Positions 8,420 to 15,683 of a stretch of DNA of 17,520 bases are shown in pieces. Both the position numbers and the translations under genes were made by a program. The DNA is from CAZPBO01 sp964584815. Its GTDB lineage: Bacteria; Planctomycetota; SKW154. The stretch's first letter is position 1. Every line of letters starts with the position of its first letter. The stretch spans positions 1-17,520 of the forward strand of contig CAZPBO010000049.1 of NCBI GenBank assembly GCA_964584815.1, written 5' to 3'. Below the pieces are notes generated by a model. The model had not been told where the DNA came from, made no database searches, and saw only the letters and a program-made list of their open reading frames with translations.

Positions 8420-8455
8420 TGCGGCGTGGGTAGTTATGGAGGGTTTTCCCTTGGG

Positions 8456-9085
8456 ATGTGGAGTTACATAAACGCGGCGCTTGAGAAGGACCCCGCTGCG
8501 CGTCACTGGCTTGAGGTTGTTCTGGCGTATCCCGGCGTTCAGGCACTTGTAGCGCATCGTATCTCTCATTTTTTCTGGCGCATAGGGCTTAAGACATTTG
8601 CCCGTGTTTTGAGCCACATTGTGCGCTTTTTTACAGGCGTTGAGATACATCCCGCTGCGAGGATAGGAGAAGGTGTCTTCATTGACCACGGTGCGGGTGT
8701 TGTTATCGGCGAGACGGCGGAGGTTGGAGATGGGACAACCATATTTCAAGGGGTGACCTTGGGCGGGACGGGGAAGGAGGGTGGGAAGCGCCATCCCACG
8801 GTAGGGCGGGGCGTGGTAATAGGTGCTGGTGCAATTATTCTCGGTCCTGTAAGAATTGGCGACAATGTTCGCGTTGGTGCGGGTTCGGTTGTCCTCAAGG
8901 ATGTGGAAGACGGGGTGACTGTGGTGGGGGTGCCTGCGCGTGTGGCAAGGAGGAATGGTGAGCGGGTGCGCCGGCGTCCGTTAGACCACCGTGATGTTCC
9001 CGACCCGATTGTTGTCCGCATCGGTCAACTGGAGGATAAGGTGGAGAGCCTGATGCAGGCGGTCTCGGTGCTGCGGGGGCGATGA
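8456..9085 (+). CDS. cysE: Serine O-acetyltransferase
   Basis: CysE transfers acetyl from acetyl-CoA to serine, giving O-acetylserine, the precursor for cysteine synthesis. The 209 residues have a short N-terminal helical part and a left-handed beta helix of hexapeptide repeats (about 62-160). Residues matching the known catalytic set are present: Asp12-Pro13, His78 in IDHG and His113 in KRHP, plus GGTGKEGGKRHP. The C terminus has a short coiled coil (about 187-203). The length is that of the short Bacillus/EpsC-type enzymes and not the longer enterobacterial form. The open frame begins at GTG 8426, but ATG 8456 gives the family-like MWSYINAAL; GGAGGG at 8438-8443 is 12 nt upstream, slightly far. 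The gene is monocistronic, and its 3' end is 3 bp from the convergent DUF2339 gene. No cysK is in view. Confidence 0.94.
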   Translation: MWSYINAALEKDPAARHWLEVVLAYPGVQALVAHRISHFFWRIGLKTFARVLSHIVRFFTGVEIHPAARIGEGVFIDHGAGVVIGETAEVGDGTTIFQGVTLGGTGKEGGKRHPTVGRGVVIGAGAIILGPVRIGDNVRVGAGSVVLKDVEDGVTVVGVPARVARRNGERVRRRPLDHRDVPDPIVVRIGQLEDKVESLMQAVSVLRGR

Positions 9086-9088
9086 GTG

Positions 9089-10891
9089 TTAGGATGTTTC
9101 GGCGCGTTTTGTAAGACGCTGGAGGCGGTGCTTATAGCGCTGATAGAGGAAAGCGCCTACAACAAGCAGTGTTCCCAGCACAAGGAAAGCGGCGATGCGT
9201 GCCAGAGCCGAAAGATGTGATGTATCAAACAGAAAAACCTTGCCAACGGTCAGAGCAAAAAGTGCGACGGCAAAAATCCTGAGCGGCGTTATGGCAAACC
9301 ATATTCCTGCTGACAAGGCGCTCGTTGCGCACAGTGCCCAAAGAATTGAGAGCCAGACAAGGCGGGTCTGATGTGTGGCACCTTCTGTCCAGAGCAGGTG
9401 GCTGAGAAGTGTGAGCGCTGTGACGGCGGCGGTGGGTGCAAGCAGCCACGCAGCCCAGTGAAAGGCGCGCTGACGCTGAAAACGCGCCGCAAAACCGCAC
9501 GACACAATCGCCAGACCCCCCGCCACCACACCGGCAATGCTGAATCCCAACATCCCCTCTTCCCTTATGGTCGCTATGCTGGCGCCCGCAAAGATGAGGG
9601 AGTCAACGAACAAAACCTTAAATGCGCCGGCAAGCGATATCACCCCGCCGACTCCGCTGAGCACCCCTTGAAAGGGCATCTTAGATGAAGCGGTCAGCGC
9701 CAGCGCCGCTGCGCACCACACAACGCTTCCTATATAGGGGAAATAGAGTGAACCGCTTAAGAGTCCGTTGGCGGCAACAAGCAGGGCAAACGAGGAGAAG
9801 AGGGTGAACTCAAAAAGGAGTGATTGGGCGGCGAGGATGTTAGATAGTATAAAGACAGCGAGCAGAAGCGACGCGGCAATCATCACATAGGTGCTCCAGC
9901 CGGTATGGGGTTGGGCAATCACCCCACCTATGACCATAGAGGACACCATAACGCAGAGACCGAAAAGAGTTTCGCTGCCTGCTGTTGTGGTGTTGATTCT
10001 GCGTGCGACTGCCCAGACGATATGGAACAGGGCGGCGAGCGTCAGAGTAAGCAGCGCGCCCAGAGCGGCACCCTTCGTCGGAGGATAACTCCACGCTGTC
10101 CAATACGAAAGCGCCACCAGAAATCCACACCACGACAGGAAGACGACGCCGTCCCACCTGCGCCGTGCACCCAAAGCCACCATCGTTGCCGACATCACAA
10201 CGATATAGACAAACAGCCCCGTTTCCTTAACCCCAGGTCCGACAAGCAGCACCACAAGGTAGGCGCCGATACAGGCTACAATAGCGGTGGTGAGGCTTCT
10301 ATGTCGGTTGGCAAGCCACAATCCCGCTATACTGGTTGCGGCAAGCAGCACAAAGGTAACAACCGCTCCCAGAACATTAAAGTATGTGTATCCCGCATAT
10401 ATTGAGGCATAAACGATGGGCAGTCCTGAACCGAGGAGTCCGTGAGCGGCAAGACGCAGTCCCTTTTTATCGCAGAACTCTCCTGCATAACAGAGCGCGC
10501 TGCCAAAAAGAACCCCCAGCATAACCTTAACCCACGCGGGCAGAATTCTGCTTTCGGCGAGGAACTTGAGGAGAAAGACGGTTCCGACAATGAGAGCGAT
10601 GGCGCCGACCTTGCCCATCCACCCGGCGGTCCATCGCAGTTCGCGCTCAACGACCACCTCGGGCGCGGCTTTGAAGCGCTCCGTCCGTCTGCGTGGCGGT
10701 CTGGACGGTTGAGGGCGTCTTTGTAGCACTGGAGTTTTCGCGTTTTGCTGTTTGGGAGCGCTCTTTACAGGTTCGCATTCCTTATGCTCTTCTGCTTGTT
10801 CCTCAAATCGCTGCAGTAGTTTTTCTGCCTCGCCTAATCGCTGAGCGGCTTCGGCAAGCAGACGCCTCAGACGCTTTAGGTCATCTGCCAC
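9089..10891 (-). CDS. DUF2339-family polytopic membrane protein
   Basis: The 600 residues begin with a cytoplasmic-looking coiled coil (1-37) and a basic Pro/Arg/Gln-rich linker (about 38-85), followed by some sixteen or more membrane helices starting with WMGKVGAIALIVGTVFLLKF (91-110). This layout is typical of DUF2339, a family without an established function. The start is GTG 10891, with GAGGAG and 6 nt spacing. That Shine-Dalgarno sequence lies in the last codons of the upstream lipoprotein gene, whose stop is 3 bp before the GTG, so translation is probably coupled. It is the last gene of a three-gene operon with two lipoproteins. A joint role in envelope assembly or transport is an inference from the context only. 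Confidence 0.85.
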   Translation of the reverse strand: MADDLKRLRRLLAEAAQRLGEAEKLLQRFEEQAEEHKECEPVKSAPKQQNAKTPVLQRRPQPSRPPRRRTERFKAAPEVVVERELRWTAGWMGKVGAIALIVGTVFLLKFLAESRILPAWVKVMLGVLFGSALCYAGEFCDKKGLRLAAHGLLGSGLPIVYASIYAGYTYFNVLGAVVTFVLLAATSIAGLWLANRHRSLTTAIVACIGAYLVVLLVGPGVKETGLFVYIVVMSATMVALGARRRWDGVVFLSWCGFLVALSYWTAWSYPPTKGAALGALLTLTLAALFHIVWAVARRINTTTAGSETLFGLCVMVSSMVIGGVIAQPHTGWSTYVMIAASLLLAVFILSNILAAQSLLFEFTLFSSFALLVAANGLLSGSLYFPYIGSVVWCAAALALTASSKMPFQGVLSGVGGVISLAGAFKVLFVDSLIFAGASIATIREEGMLGFSIAGVVAGGLAIVSCGFAARFQRQRAFHWAAWLLAPTAAVTALTLLSHLLWTEGATHQTRLVWLSILWALCATSALSAGIWFAITPLRIFAVALFALTVGKVFLFDTSHLSALARIAAFLVLGTLLVVGAFLYQRYKHRLQRLTKRAETS

Positions 10892-10894
10892 TTC

Positions 10895-11425
10895 TTACTC
10901 CTCTTTCCACAGGGAGCGATAGGGTCCGATGATGTAGAACCAGTACTTCTCCCGATAGCACCAGGATGTGCGTGCGTGCTGCACTTTGCCTACAAGCGCC
11001 ATCGTGAGGGGGTCGTATGCGGCAAGGCGCACATCCACAGTAGCGCGGAAGTTGGTATGGTGATAAAACGGAATAAAATCACGCCGCACTACATCCACCC
11101 CGCATATCGCCACAGACAGGTTGAGCAGAACATCGGGATTCTTATCCACAAGCATCGCGCCGCTTCTTGCCAAGCGCTCTGCAACCAGCGACCATATCAG
11201 CGTGTGGGACGGCACAATGCCAACTGTCTGACTGGAACCGAAAATGCGCAGGAGAACCCGTTTCTTGGCGAACGAACCGAGAGTGAGTCTGTCCAGCGTG
11301 TCCTCAAGGGTGCGGGAGAGGACGAGTTGACTTTCCGCCGAAACGCCTGTTCCAGGACCGATATAGACCTTCGTAGCACATCCTGCAGACAGAAGTGCCA
11401 GAAAAAACACAAAACCGTATCTCAT
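10895..11425 (-). CDS. Predicted lipoprotein, downstream member of a paralogous pair
   Basis: The 176-residue product has a lipoprotein signal ending in LLSAGC, with Cys16 as the probable lipidated residue (the -3 position is Ser instead of Leu). No family is recognised. The mature part is alpha/beta. Its segment from about LVAERLARSG to YIIGP aligns with the upstream gene product: similar spacing, AAYDPLT against SAYNPLT, and IIGP against ILGP. ATG 11425 overlaps the upstream stop as ATGA, and AGGAGGT lies 5 nt before it, so expression should be strong and coupled. It sits between its paralogue and a DUF2339 membrane protein, which suggests these proteins act together at the envelope. Confidence 0.8.
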   Translation of the reverse strand: MRYGFVFFLALLSAGCATKVYIGPGTGVSAESQLVLSRTLEDTLDRLTLGSFAKKRVLLRIFGSSQTVGIVPSHTLIWSLVAERLARSGAMLVDKNPDVLLNLSVAICGVDVVRRDFIPFYHHTNFRATVDVRLAAYDPLTMALVGKVQHARTSWCYREKYWFYIIGPYRSLWKEE

Positions 11426-12042
11426 TTTGAACCTCCTATTTCCTTCAAAGTTGGTCCCAGTATTTTGAGAAGAAAGATGGTGGTTTCTGAGGCGTAGGCG
11501 CCGCCGCGCAGAAGGTCAATCATCTCCCTGGTTAACGGATTGTAGGCGCTTACAAGCATTTTCACCTCGCGGTGCATCTGTTCGCTGTAGTAGAGCACCA
11601 CACCTTGGTAGGAGAGTTCGCGGATTGTGGTCTCGCTGCCTGAAGCAAGGAGTGTGACGAAGACGAGCATATCCGCCGCCTTGGGGTTTGAGGTGAGGCA
11701 GACCCCTGCATCAGCCAGTTTCTGCAGGATGAGCGAGGCGGCATAGTCCTCTTCCTGTGGTGGTCTTGTGCGCATCACAGGTTGGTAGGAGTATGTGCCC
11801 AGAAGCGGCACGCTGATTCCTGATGTCATCTCTGATGCCACCTGCGGATATCTTCCGCTAGTCTGCTTGAAACGAACATAGACGATATGATTTTTGAGCG
11901 GGGCGGTCTTCAGCCTTGACACCAGACGCTCCACAGCGTCGGCGAAGGTCTGCTGGGCATCGGCTGATGGAAGCGACATCGGAGGAGAGAACTCCTTAAA
12001 AGCGCATCCTGCAAACATCAGAAACAAAACAAGCCACCGCAT
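11422..12042 (-). CDS. Predicted lipoprotein, upstream member of a paralogous pair
   Basis: The product is 206 residues with a short hydrophobic leader ending in FAGC; Cys13 is the likely lipidation site, although Phe at -3 is not the usual Leu. The mature part has a helix (about 30-48), a strand HIVYVRF, and a second half that aligns with the next gene (LILQKLADAGVCL, SAYNPLT, KILGP). The frame is open upstream to 12732, but that stretch is antisense to a radical SAM gene and has no coding logic, so ATG 12042 is chosen. ACAGG lies about 8 nt upstream of it. A TTG eleven codons upstream is a possible alternative start. No known family is recognised. It is first of three genes ending with DUF2339. 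Confidence 0.78.
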   Translation of the reverse strand: MRWLVLFLMFAGCAFKEFSPPMSLPSADAQQTFADAVERLVSRLKTAPLKNHIVYVRFKQTSGRYPQVASEMTSGISVPLLGTYSYQPVMRTRPPQEEDYAASLILQKLADAGVCLTSNPKAADMLVFVTLLASGSETTIRELSYQGVVLYYSEQMHREVKMLVSAYNPLTREMIDLLRGGAYASETTIFLLKILGPTLKEIGGSK

Positions 12043-12099
12043 CCTTGCATCCTGTGATCTCAACGGTTTATATTCTACATTATTGAGGGATGGCAGTCT
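12043..12099. promoter_or_regulatory. Compact divergent promoter region
   Basis: The 57 bp spacer must serve both directions. Rightward, TTGCAT (12045-12050), 18 bp and TATATT (12069-12074) could form a promoter for the radical SAM gene. Leftward, TAGAAT (reverse strand, 12072-12077) or TATAAA (12067-12072) could be the -10 of the lipoprotein operon. The two elements overlap, so the promoters may compete. Confidence 0.4.
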
Positions 12100-13218
12100 A
12101 TGGGAATTTGCCGCCGCTGTGGCAAAGATGACATCCTTGTCTCCGACGCCGTCGGTTTCTGTGCTGACTGCATTCGTGAACATCCTGAAGATGTTTTGGG
12201 CACTATAGTGGAGCGGCGTGGTGAGTTGCGACGCCGATTCGGACTCCCTCCAACTCCGCCCAAAGCGGAAGACGGACTCACCTGTCGCCTCTGCGCCAAC
12301 AGATGTGTCATACCTGAAGGCGGAACAGGCTTTTGTGGGCGTTATGAGAACCGTGGAGGGCGTTTGCGCCCCAAAACGGGAAGTTGTGACATCGCCGCCG
12401 TCTCCTTCTACCACGATGCTCTTCCGACCAACTGCGTTGCCGACTGGGTCTGTCCCGGCGGCACAGGAGCAGGCTATCCCCGCTTTGCCCACAGAAGAGG
12501 ACCCCAGTTCGGCTACAAAAACCTCGCCGTTTTCTATCAGCATTGCAATTTTGATTGCCTCTTCTGCCAGAACTGGCATTTTCGTGATGAGGGAACACAC
12601 AGGCATTACAGTGTTGAGGAAGTGGCGGCGGCGGTGGATGAGCGCACCGCCTGCATATGCTTTTTCGGTGGCGACCCCACCCCCACTCTGGCGCATTCTC
12701 TGGCTGTAGCGCGTGCGGCGCTCAAGAAACATTCATCCATTTTGAGAGTTTGCTGGGAGACAAACGGCGCTATGAACAGAAACGCGCTTAAGAAAGCGCT
12801 TTATGTGGCGCTTGAGACGGGAGGCTGTGTGAAATTTGACCTGAAATTCTATTCGGACAGCCTCAATCGGGCGCTCTGTGGCGCCAGCAACAGCCAGACT
12901 CTCGCCAACTTCAAGTTCGCGGTGGAGTTTGCACGCAGAAGCGGTCGCTCCCGACCACCCCTCGTTGTGGCGTCAACACTCCTTGTTCCCGGCTACACCG
13001 ATAAAGAGGAACTTGAGGCTCTTGCCTCTTTCATAGCCGAATGCGACGCGCAAACTCCCTGGGCGCTTCTGGCTTTCCACCCCGATTTTGTTATGCGCGA
13101 TTTGCCCACCACCAGTCAAAACCACGCAGAGACCGCCATCCAGATTGCGCAAAGATTCGGCATAAACCGCGTCCGCGTCGGAAATGTTCATCTTTTGGAT
13201 GACACATACCGCCTCTGA
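12100..13218 (+). CDS. AmrS/PflA-like radical SAM protein with N-terminal cysteine clusters
   Basis: The radical SAM core has CNFDCLFCQNW (149-159), whose Cys149, Cys153 and Cys156 bind the 4Fe-4S cluster that cleaves S-adenosylmethionine, and FFGGDPTP (188-195) as the SAM-binding GGE-like motif. Before it are two cysteine sets: C4/C7/C21/C24, a small zinc-finger-like knuckle, and C62/C65/C69/C79 in CRLCANRCVIPEGGTGFCG, which resembles the N terminus of the AmmeMemoRadiSam radical SAM protein. The C-terminal FHPDF and IGNV-like VGNVHLL also recall that family. The 372 residues are complete. ATG 12100 follows GAGGG by 10 nt. No MEMO1 or AMMECR1 partner is in the window. Substrate is unknown; a pyruvate-formate-lyase-activase annotation would be unsafe because no glycyl radical enzyme is present. 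Confidence 0.85.
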   Translation: MGICRRCGKDDILVSDAVGFCADCIREHPEDVLGTIVERRGELRRRFGLPPTPPKAEDGLTCRLCANRCVIPEGGTGFCGRYENRGGRLRPKTGSCDIAAVSFYHDALPTNCVADWVCPGGTGAGYPRFAHRRGPQFGYKNLAVFYQHCNFDCLFCQNWHFRDEGTHRHYSVEEVAAAVDERTACICFFGGDPTPTLAHSLAVARAALKKHSSILRVCWETNGAMNRNALKKALYVALETGGCVKFDLKFYSDSLNRALCGASNSQTLANFKFAVEFARRSGRSRPPLVVASTLLVPGYTDKEELEALASFIAECDAQTPWALLAFHPDFVMRDLPTTSQNHAETAIQIAQRFGINRVRVGNVHLLDDTYRL

Positions 13219-13224
13219 TACAGG

Positions 13225-13230
13225 TATAAT
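13225..13230 (+). promoter_or_regulatory. Consensus -10 box before the zinc-ribbon gene
   Basis: A perfect TATAAT in the 34 bp spacer would place the transcript start near 13237, just ahead of the GGAGGTG ribosome site. The best -35 match, ATGACA at 13199-13204, is 20 bp away, which is too long for a strong sigma70 promoter. Confidence 0.35.
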
Positions 13231-13252
13231 GTTGAGAAGATGGAGGTGTGCT

Positions 13253-14887
13253 ATGCTGTGTCCGCGATGCAGAAGGCAAATAAGACCGGGCGGCAGGTTC
13301 TGCCCGTTCTGTGGCGCGCCGCTGACTCAGAAACGCCGCCAAATGCCGCATCGCAGACCGCAAGCCCAAAAGCCCTCTGCCGCACCCTTCATCGTCGTTG
13401 CCATCTGCATCGTCGTGGTCGTGCTCTTTGGAGTGATGGTCTTCTCGCAAGGTGGGGCGAAGAAGAAAAGACAGAAGCAGCCCACAACCGCTGTGAGTGT
13501 TGATGAGAAGGTGCCGCAACCTCCCCCCGAAGCCCCGCCAAAAAAGCCGCCAGTGAAAAAAGAACCGCTCTGGAAGAAGGAGTTGAGCACCCTTTCTGCA
13601 GAGATGGCAAAAATAGAAGATGTGGAGAAGGCGGCGGTGTTTGTGAAGCGTCTTGAGCAGCGCCTTAAGACGGCAGAGGATAAAGAGTTCAAGAAGGGGT
13701 TGTTGTCGCTGCGCAAAGATGCCGAAAAGATATGGCGCAAAGCATCGCATACCCTGTTGCAAAAAGTAACAGCCGCGCTTAAAGGCAAGGACAGGAAAGC
13801 GGTTCTTAAAAGTCTGCAGCAGTTGCTTAAGCGGAGTGATATTCACAAAGATGTTGTGGCGAAGATAAGGAAGCAAATAGATGCTTTACGGGAGGAGTTG
13901 GAGAAGGAAAAGGCGGAGCGTAGGAGGCAGGATAAGAAGATAGGGGAGTTGAAGGCGGCTGCGGAGAGGCTTTACAAGGACGGCAGATTTAAGGATGCGG
14001 CGGCGAAAGCGGAAGAATTGTGCCGACTGCTTGAGAAGTGGGGCAGGGCAAAGGAGAAGGTCTATATCTGGGCTGCGAGGCTCGCCAAGAGAGCAGGCGT
14101 CTTTGCACAAATTGTCTCGCGAATCCCACGCAGTCCGCTGGCGACCCATAAGGGCGTCTGGCGTATCGTGCTTGAGACCAAGGCAGTCCACTACGGACGC
14201 ATTCTGTCAGATGATGGGGAGTTTGTTGAGTATCAGAAGGAGGGCGGGGTGCGCATAAAACTGAACGCGGAAAGGATAAAGGAGAAAAAACCGGTAAGCC
14301 CGCAACGCTACAAAACCTATCTTGAGGGGAAATTGAATGAGCGGATAAGGGATGTGGATAAAGGCGATTTTCTGCATCTGTATACGGAGGGTGTGGTTTT
14401 CGCGCGGCGTTATGGATTGGATGGGCATCTTGCAGGGTTGCTGGAGAAAGTTTTTCGCGTAAGGGGTTCAGAGCGTGTTGTGGAGTTGGTGCTGGGGCGT
14501 GGAAGTGGTGAGTCTGTGCTGGCGTTGCTTGAGGGGATGGGGAGGGAGGCGGATGCGCGGGCGTACAAGGAGGATATGGAGGCGCGTGTGGCGGCGCAGA
14601 GACTCCCTGACCTGCCACAACTGACACCATCCCAGCGGCGAGACCTCCTCACCGCGTTGGAGACGCAACAGAGGGCTGATGACCTAATCGGCAAGGCGAT
14701 AAACCGCTACGGCAGGGAGCGCTTCAAGTTGGGCGAGCAGGCGCTGAGGCTTCTGCGCCGTGTTCAGAGCACCTTAAAGAGGCTTTTGGCGCTGCATCCA
14801 GATGTTAAATATCTCCAGAAAAAACTGGCTGAGGTGACATCCACAATCGGTTTTGTGCAGAAGGTCTTAACCGGCTTTGTGAAGTAG
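13253..14887 (+). CDS. Zinc-ribbon, single-pass membrane protein with coiled coil and beta module
   Basis: The 544-residue product starts with a zinc ribbon (C3xxC6 and C17xxC20 in MLCPRC and FCPFCG), a basic linker, one transmembrane helix (about 45-66), a Lys/Pro-rich spacer (68-106) and long charged helices with coiled-coil character (about 107-265). A small beta module lies near 300-345 and helical repeats follow to the end. The N terminus is probably cytoplasmic and the rest external, the same layout as the kinase at the left end. ATG 13253 is chosen over the upstream ATG 13184 because GGAGGTG (13242-13248) lies 4-5 nt before it and the ribbon begins at once. It follows the radical SAM gene by 34 bp. 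No function is recognised; scaffold or sensor roles are guesses. Its stop abuts the convergent gene's stop with no base between. Confidence 0.82.
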   Translation: MLCPRCRRQIRPGGRFCPFCGAPLTQKRRQMPHRRPQAQKPSAAPFIVVAICIVVVVLFGVMVFSQGGAKKKRQKQPTTAVSVDEKVPQPPPEAPPKKPPVKKEPLWKKELSTLSAEMAKIEDVEKAAVFVKRLEQRLKTAEDKEFKKGLLSLRKDAEKIWRKASHTLLQKVTAALKGKDRKAVLKSLQQLLKRSDIHKDVVAKIRKQIDALREELEKEKAERRRQDKKIGELKAAAERLYKDGRFKDAAAKAEELCRLLEKWGRAKEKVYIWAARLAKRAGVFAQIVSRIPRSPLATHKGVWRIVLETKAVHYGRILSDDGEFVEYQKEGGVRIKLNAERIKEKKPVSPQRYKTYLEGKLNERIRDVDKGDFLHLYTEGVVFARRYGLDGHLAGLLEKVFRVRGSERVVELVLGRGSGESVLALLEGMGREADARAYKEDMEARVAAQRLPDLPQLTPSQRRDLLTALETQQRADDLIGKAINRYGRERFKLGEQALRLLRRVQSTLKRLLALHPDVKYLQKKLAEVTSTIGFVQKVLTGFVK

Positions 14888-15673
14888 TCATCGGTTGGGA
14901 GGCGCGGGCGGCGGCTTTTGTGGTTGACGCCTCATTGGCGGTCCGAATCTTCCACCGATTGCCCTGCCGAGCGGTCCTCTTATCCGCCGCGCCAAATCCT
15001 GTAATTCTTCCTCCGTCATAACCTCAAGCAACTTGCTTCGCGTCTCCTCTCCAATTTGGCGCATTGTTCCAAAAAAGCCTCTTTGCGGTCGCCTACCCGC
15101 TGCCATCTCCTTGAACAGTTTCTGCATCTTCTTAAACGCCTCATCCAGTATCCGTTTCACCTGCTCCTCTTTCGTCACATCCCAACCGTTCTCTTGTCCA
15201 TATTTGCTCACATCGTTCAGCGCGTCTTTACGCAACTGCTTGATGAACTGTTCCGTCCGCTGGAGCCTCTGCTCCGCCTGAAGTTTGTTCAACTCTTCAA
15301 GCAGTTGCTTTTTGGTCTCCTCATCAAGATTCTTGAGTATGCTGGCGGCGGTTACCCCAGATGCGGGCTCGGTCTTATCTGCTGCCTGTGAGGTGCCCTG
15401 ATTCTGAAGCGACTGCGACGCCGTCTTCGGACGCTCTCTTTTCAGTTGCGCGATGCTTTTCTTAAGTTCCGTCACGGTTTCTTCCAGTTCGTCAATGCGC
15501 GCGGCAAGAGCGTCGGTCTGCTCCTTCACTGTTTGCTGAAGAGATGTAAGACGCGCCGCCACTTTCTCTACCTCCTCGCCTGACGACGGTGCAGGTGCAG
15601 AACCCGCTGCTATCACCAGAACAAGCGCCACAACGCCAACACAAAGTGCGCCAACGGATATAACCATCCGCAT
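14888..15673 (-). CDS. Membrane-anchored coiled-coil protein, downstream paralogue
   Basis: The 261 residues have an N-terminal signal anchor (about 4-24), a coiled coil with heptad-like leucines (about 34-80), a polar linker, and a helical C-terminal domain holding NGWDVTKEEQVKRIL and, later, MTEEELQDLARRI, ending in a Pro/Arg-rich tail. The same order and motifs occur in the upstream gene, so the two are tandem paralogues. The helical domain recalls periplasmic Spy/CpxP-type helical proteins, but I cannot show homology. ATG 15673 has AGGAGG 6 nt upstream, and that site overlaps the neighbour's stop, 10 bp away. Cotranscription and translational coupling are likely. Function is unknown. Confidence 0.8.
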   Translation of the reverse strand: MRMVISVGALCVGVVALVLVIAAGSAPAPSSGEEVEKVAARLTSLQQTVKEQTDALAARIDELEETVTELKKSIAQLKRERPKTASQSLQNQGTSQAADKTEPASGVTAASILKNLDEETKKQLLEELNKLQAEQRLQRTEQFIKQLRKDALNDVSKYGQENGWDVTKEEQVKRILDEAFKKMQKLFKEMAAGRRPQRGFFGTMRQIGEETRSKLLEVMTEEELQDLARRIRGPLGRAIGGRFGPPMRRQPQKPPPAPPNR

Positions 15674-15683
15674 CTTCTGCCTC

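Noticed and set aside
8261..8794. Upstream extension of the ribD frame (178 extra codons)
   Set aside because: It runs antisense into cysE, has no RibD-like sequence, and a TTG with a strong ribosome site gives the family-typical N terminus.
9905..10405. 166-codon plus-strand open frame under the DUF2339 gene
   Set aside because: It is low-complexity, polar and antisense to transmembrane helices, as expected of a shadow frame.
12043..12732. Upstream extension of the first lipoprotein frame (230 codons)
   Set aside because: It is antisense to the radical SAM gene, and it would bury the lipoprotein signal in mid-protein.
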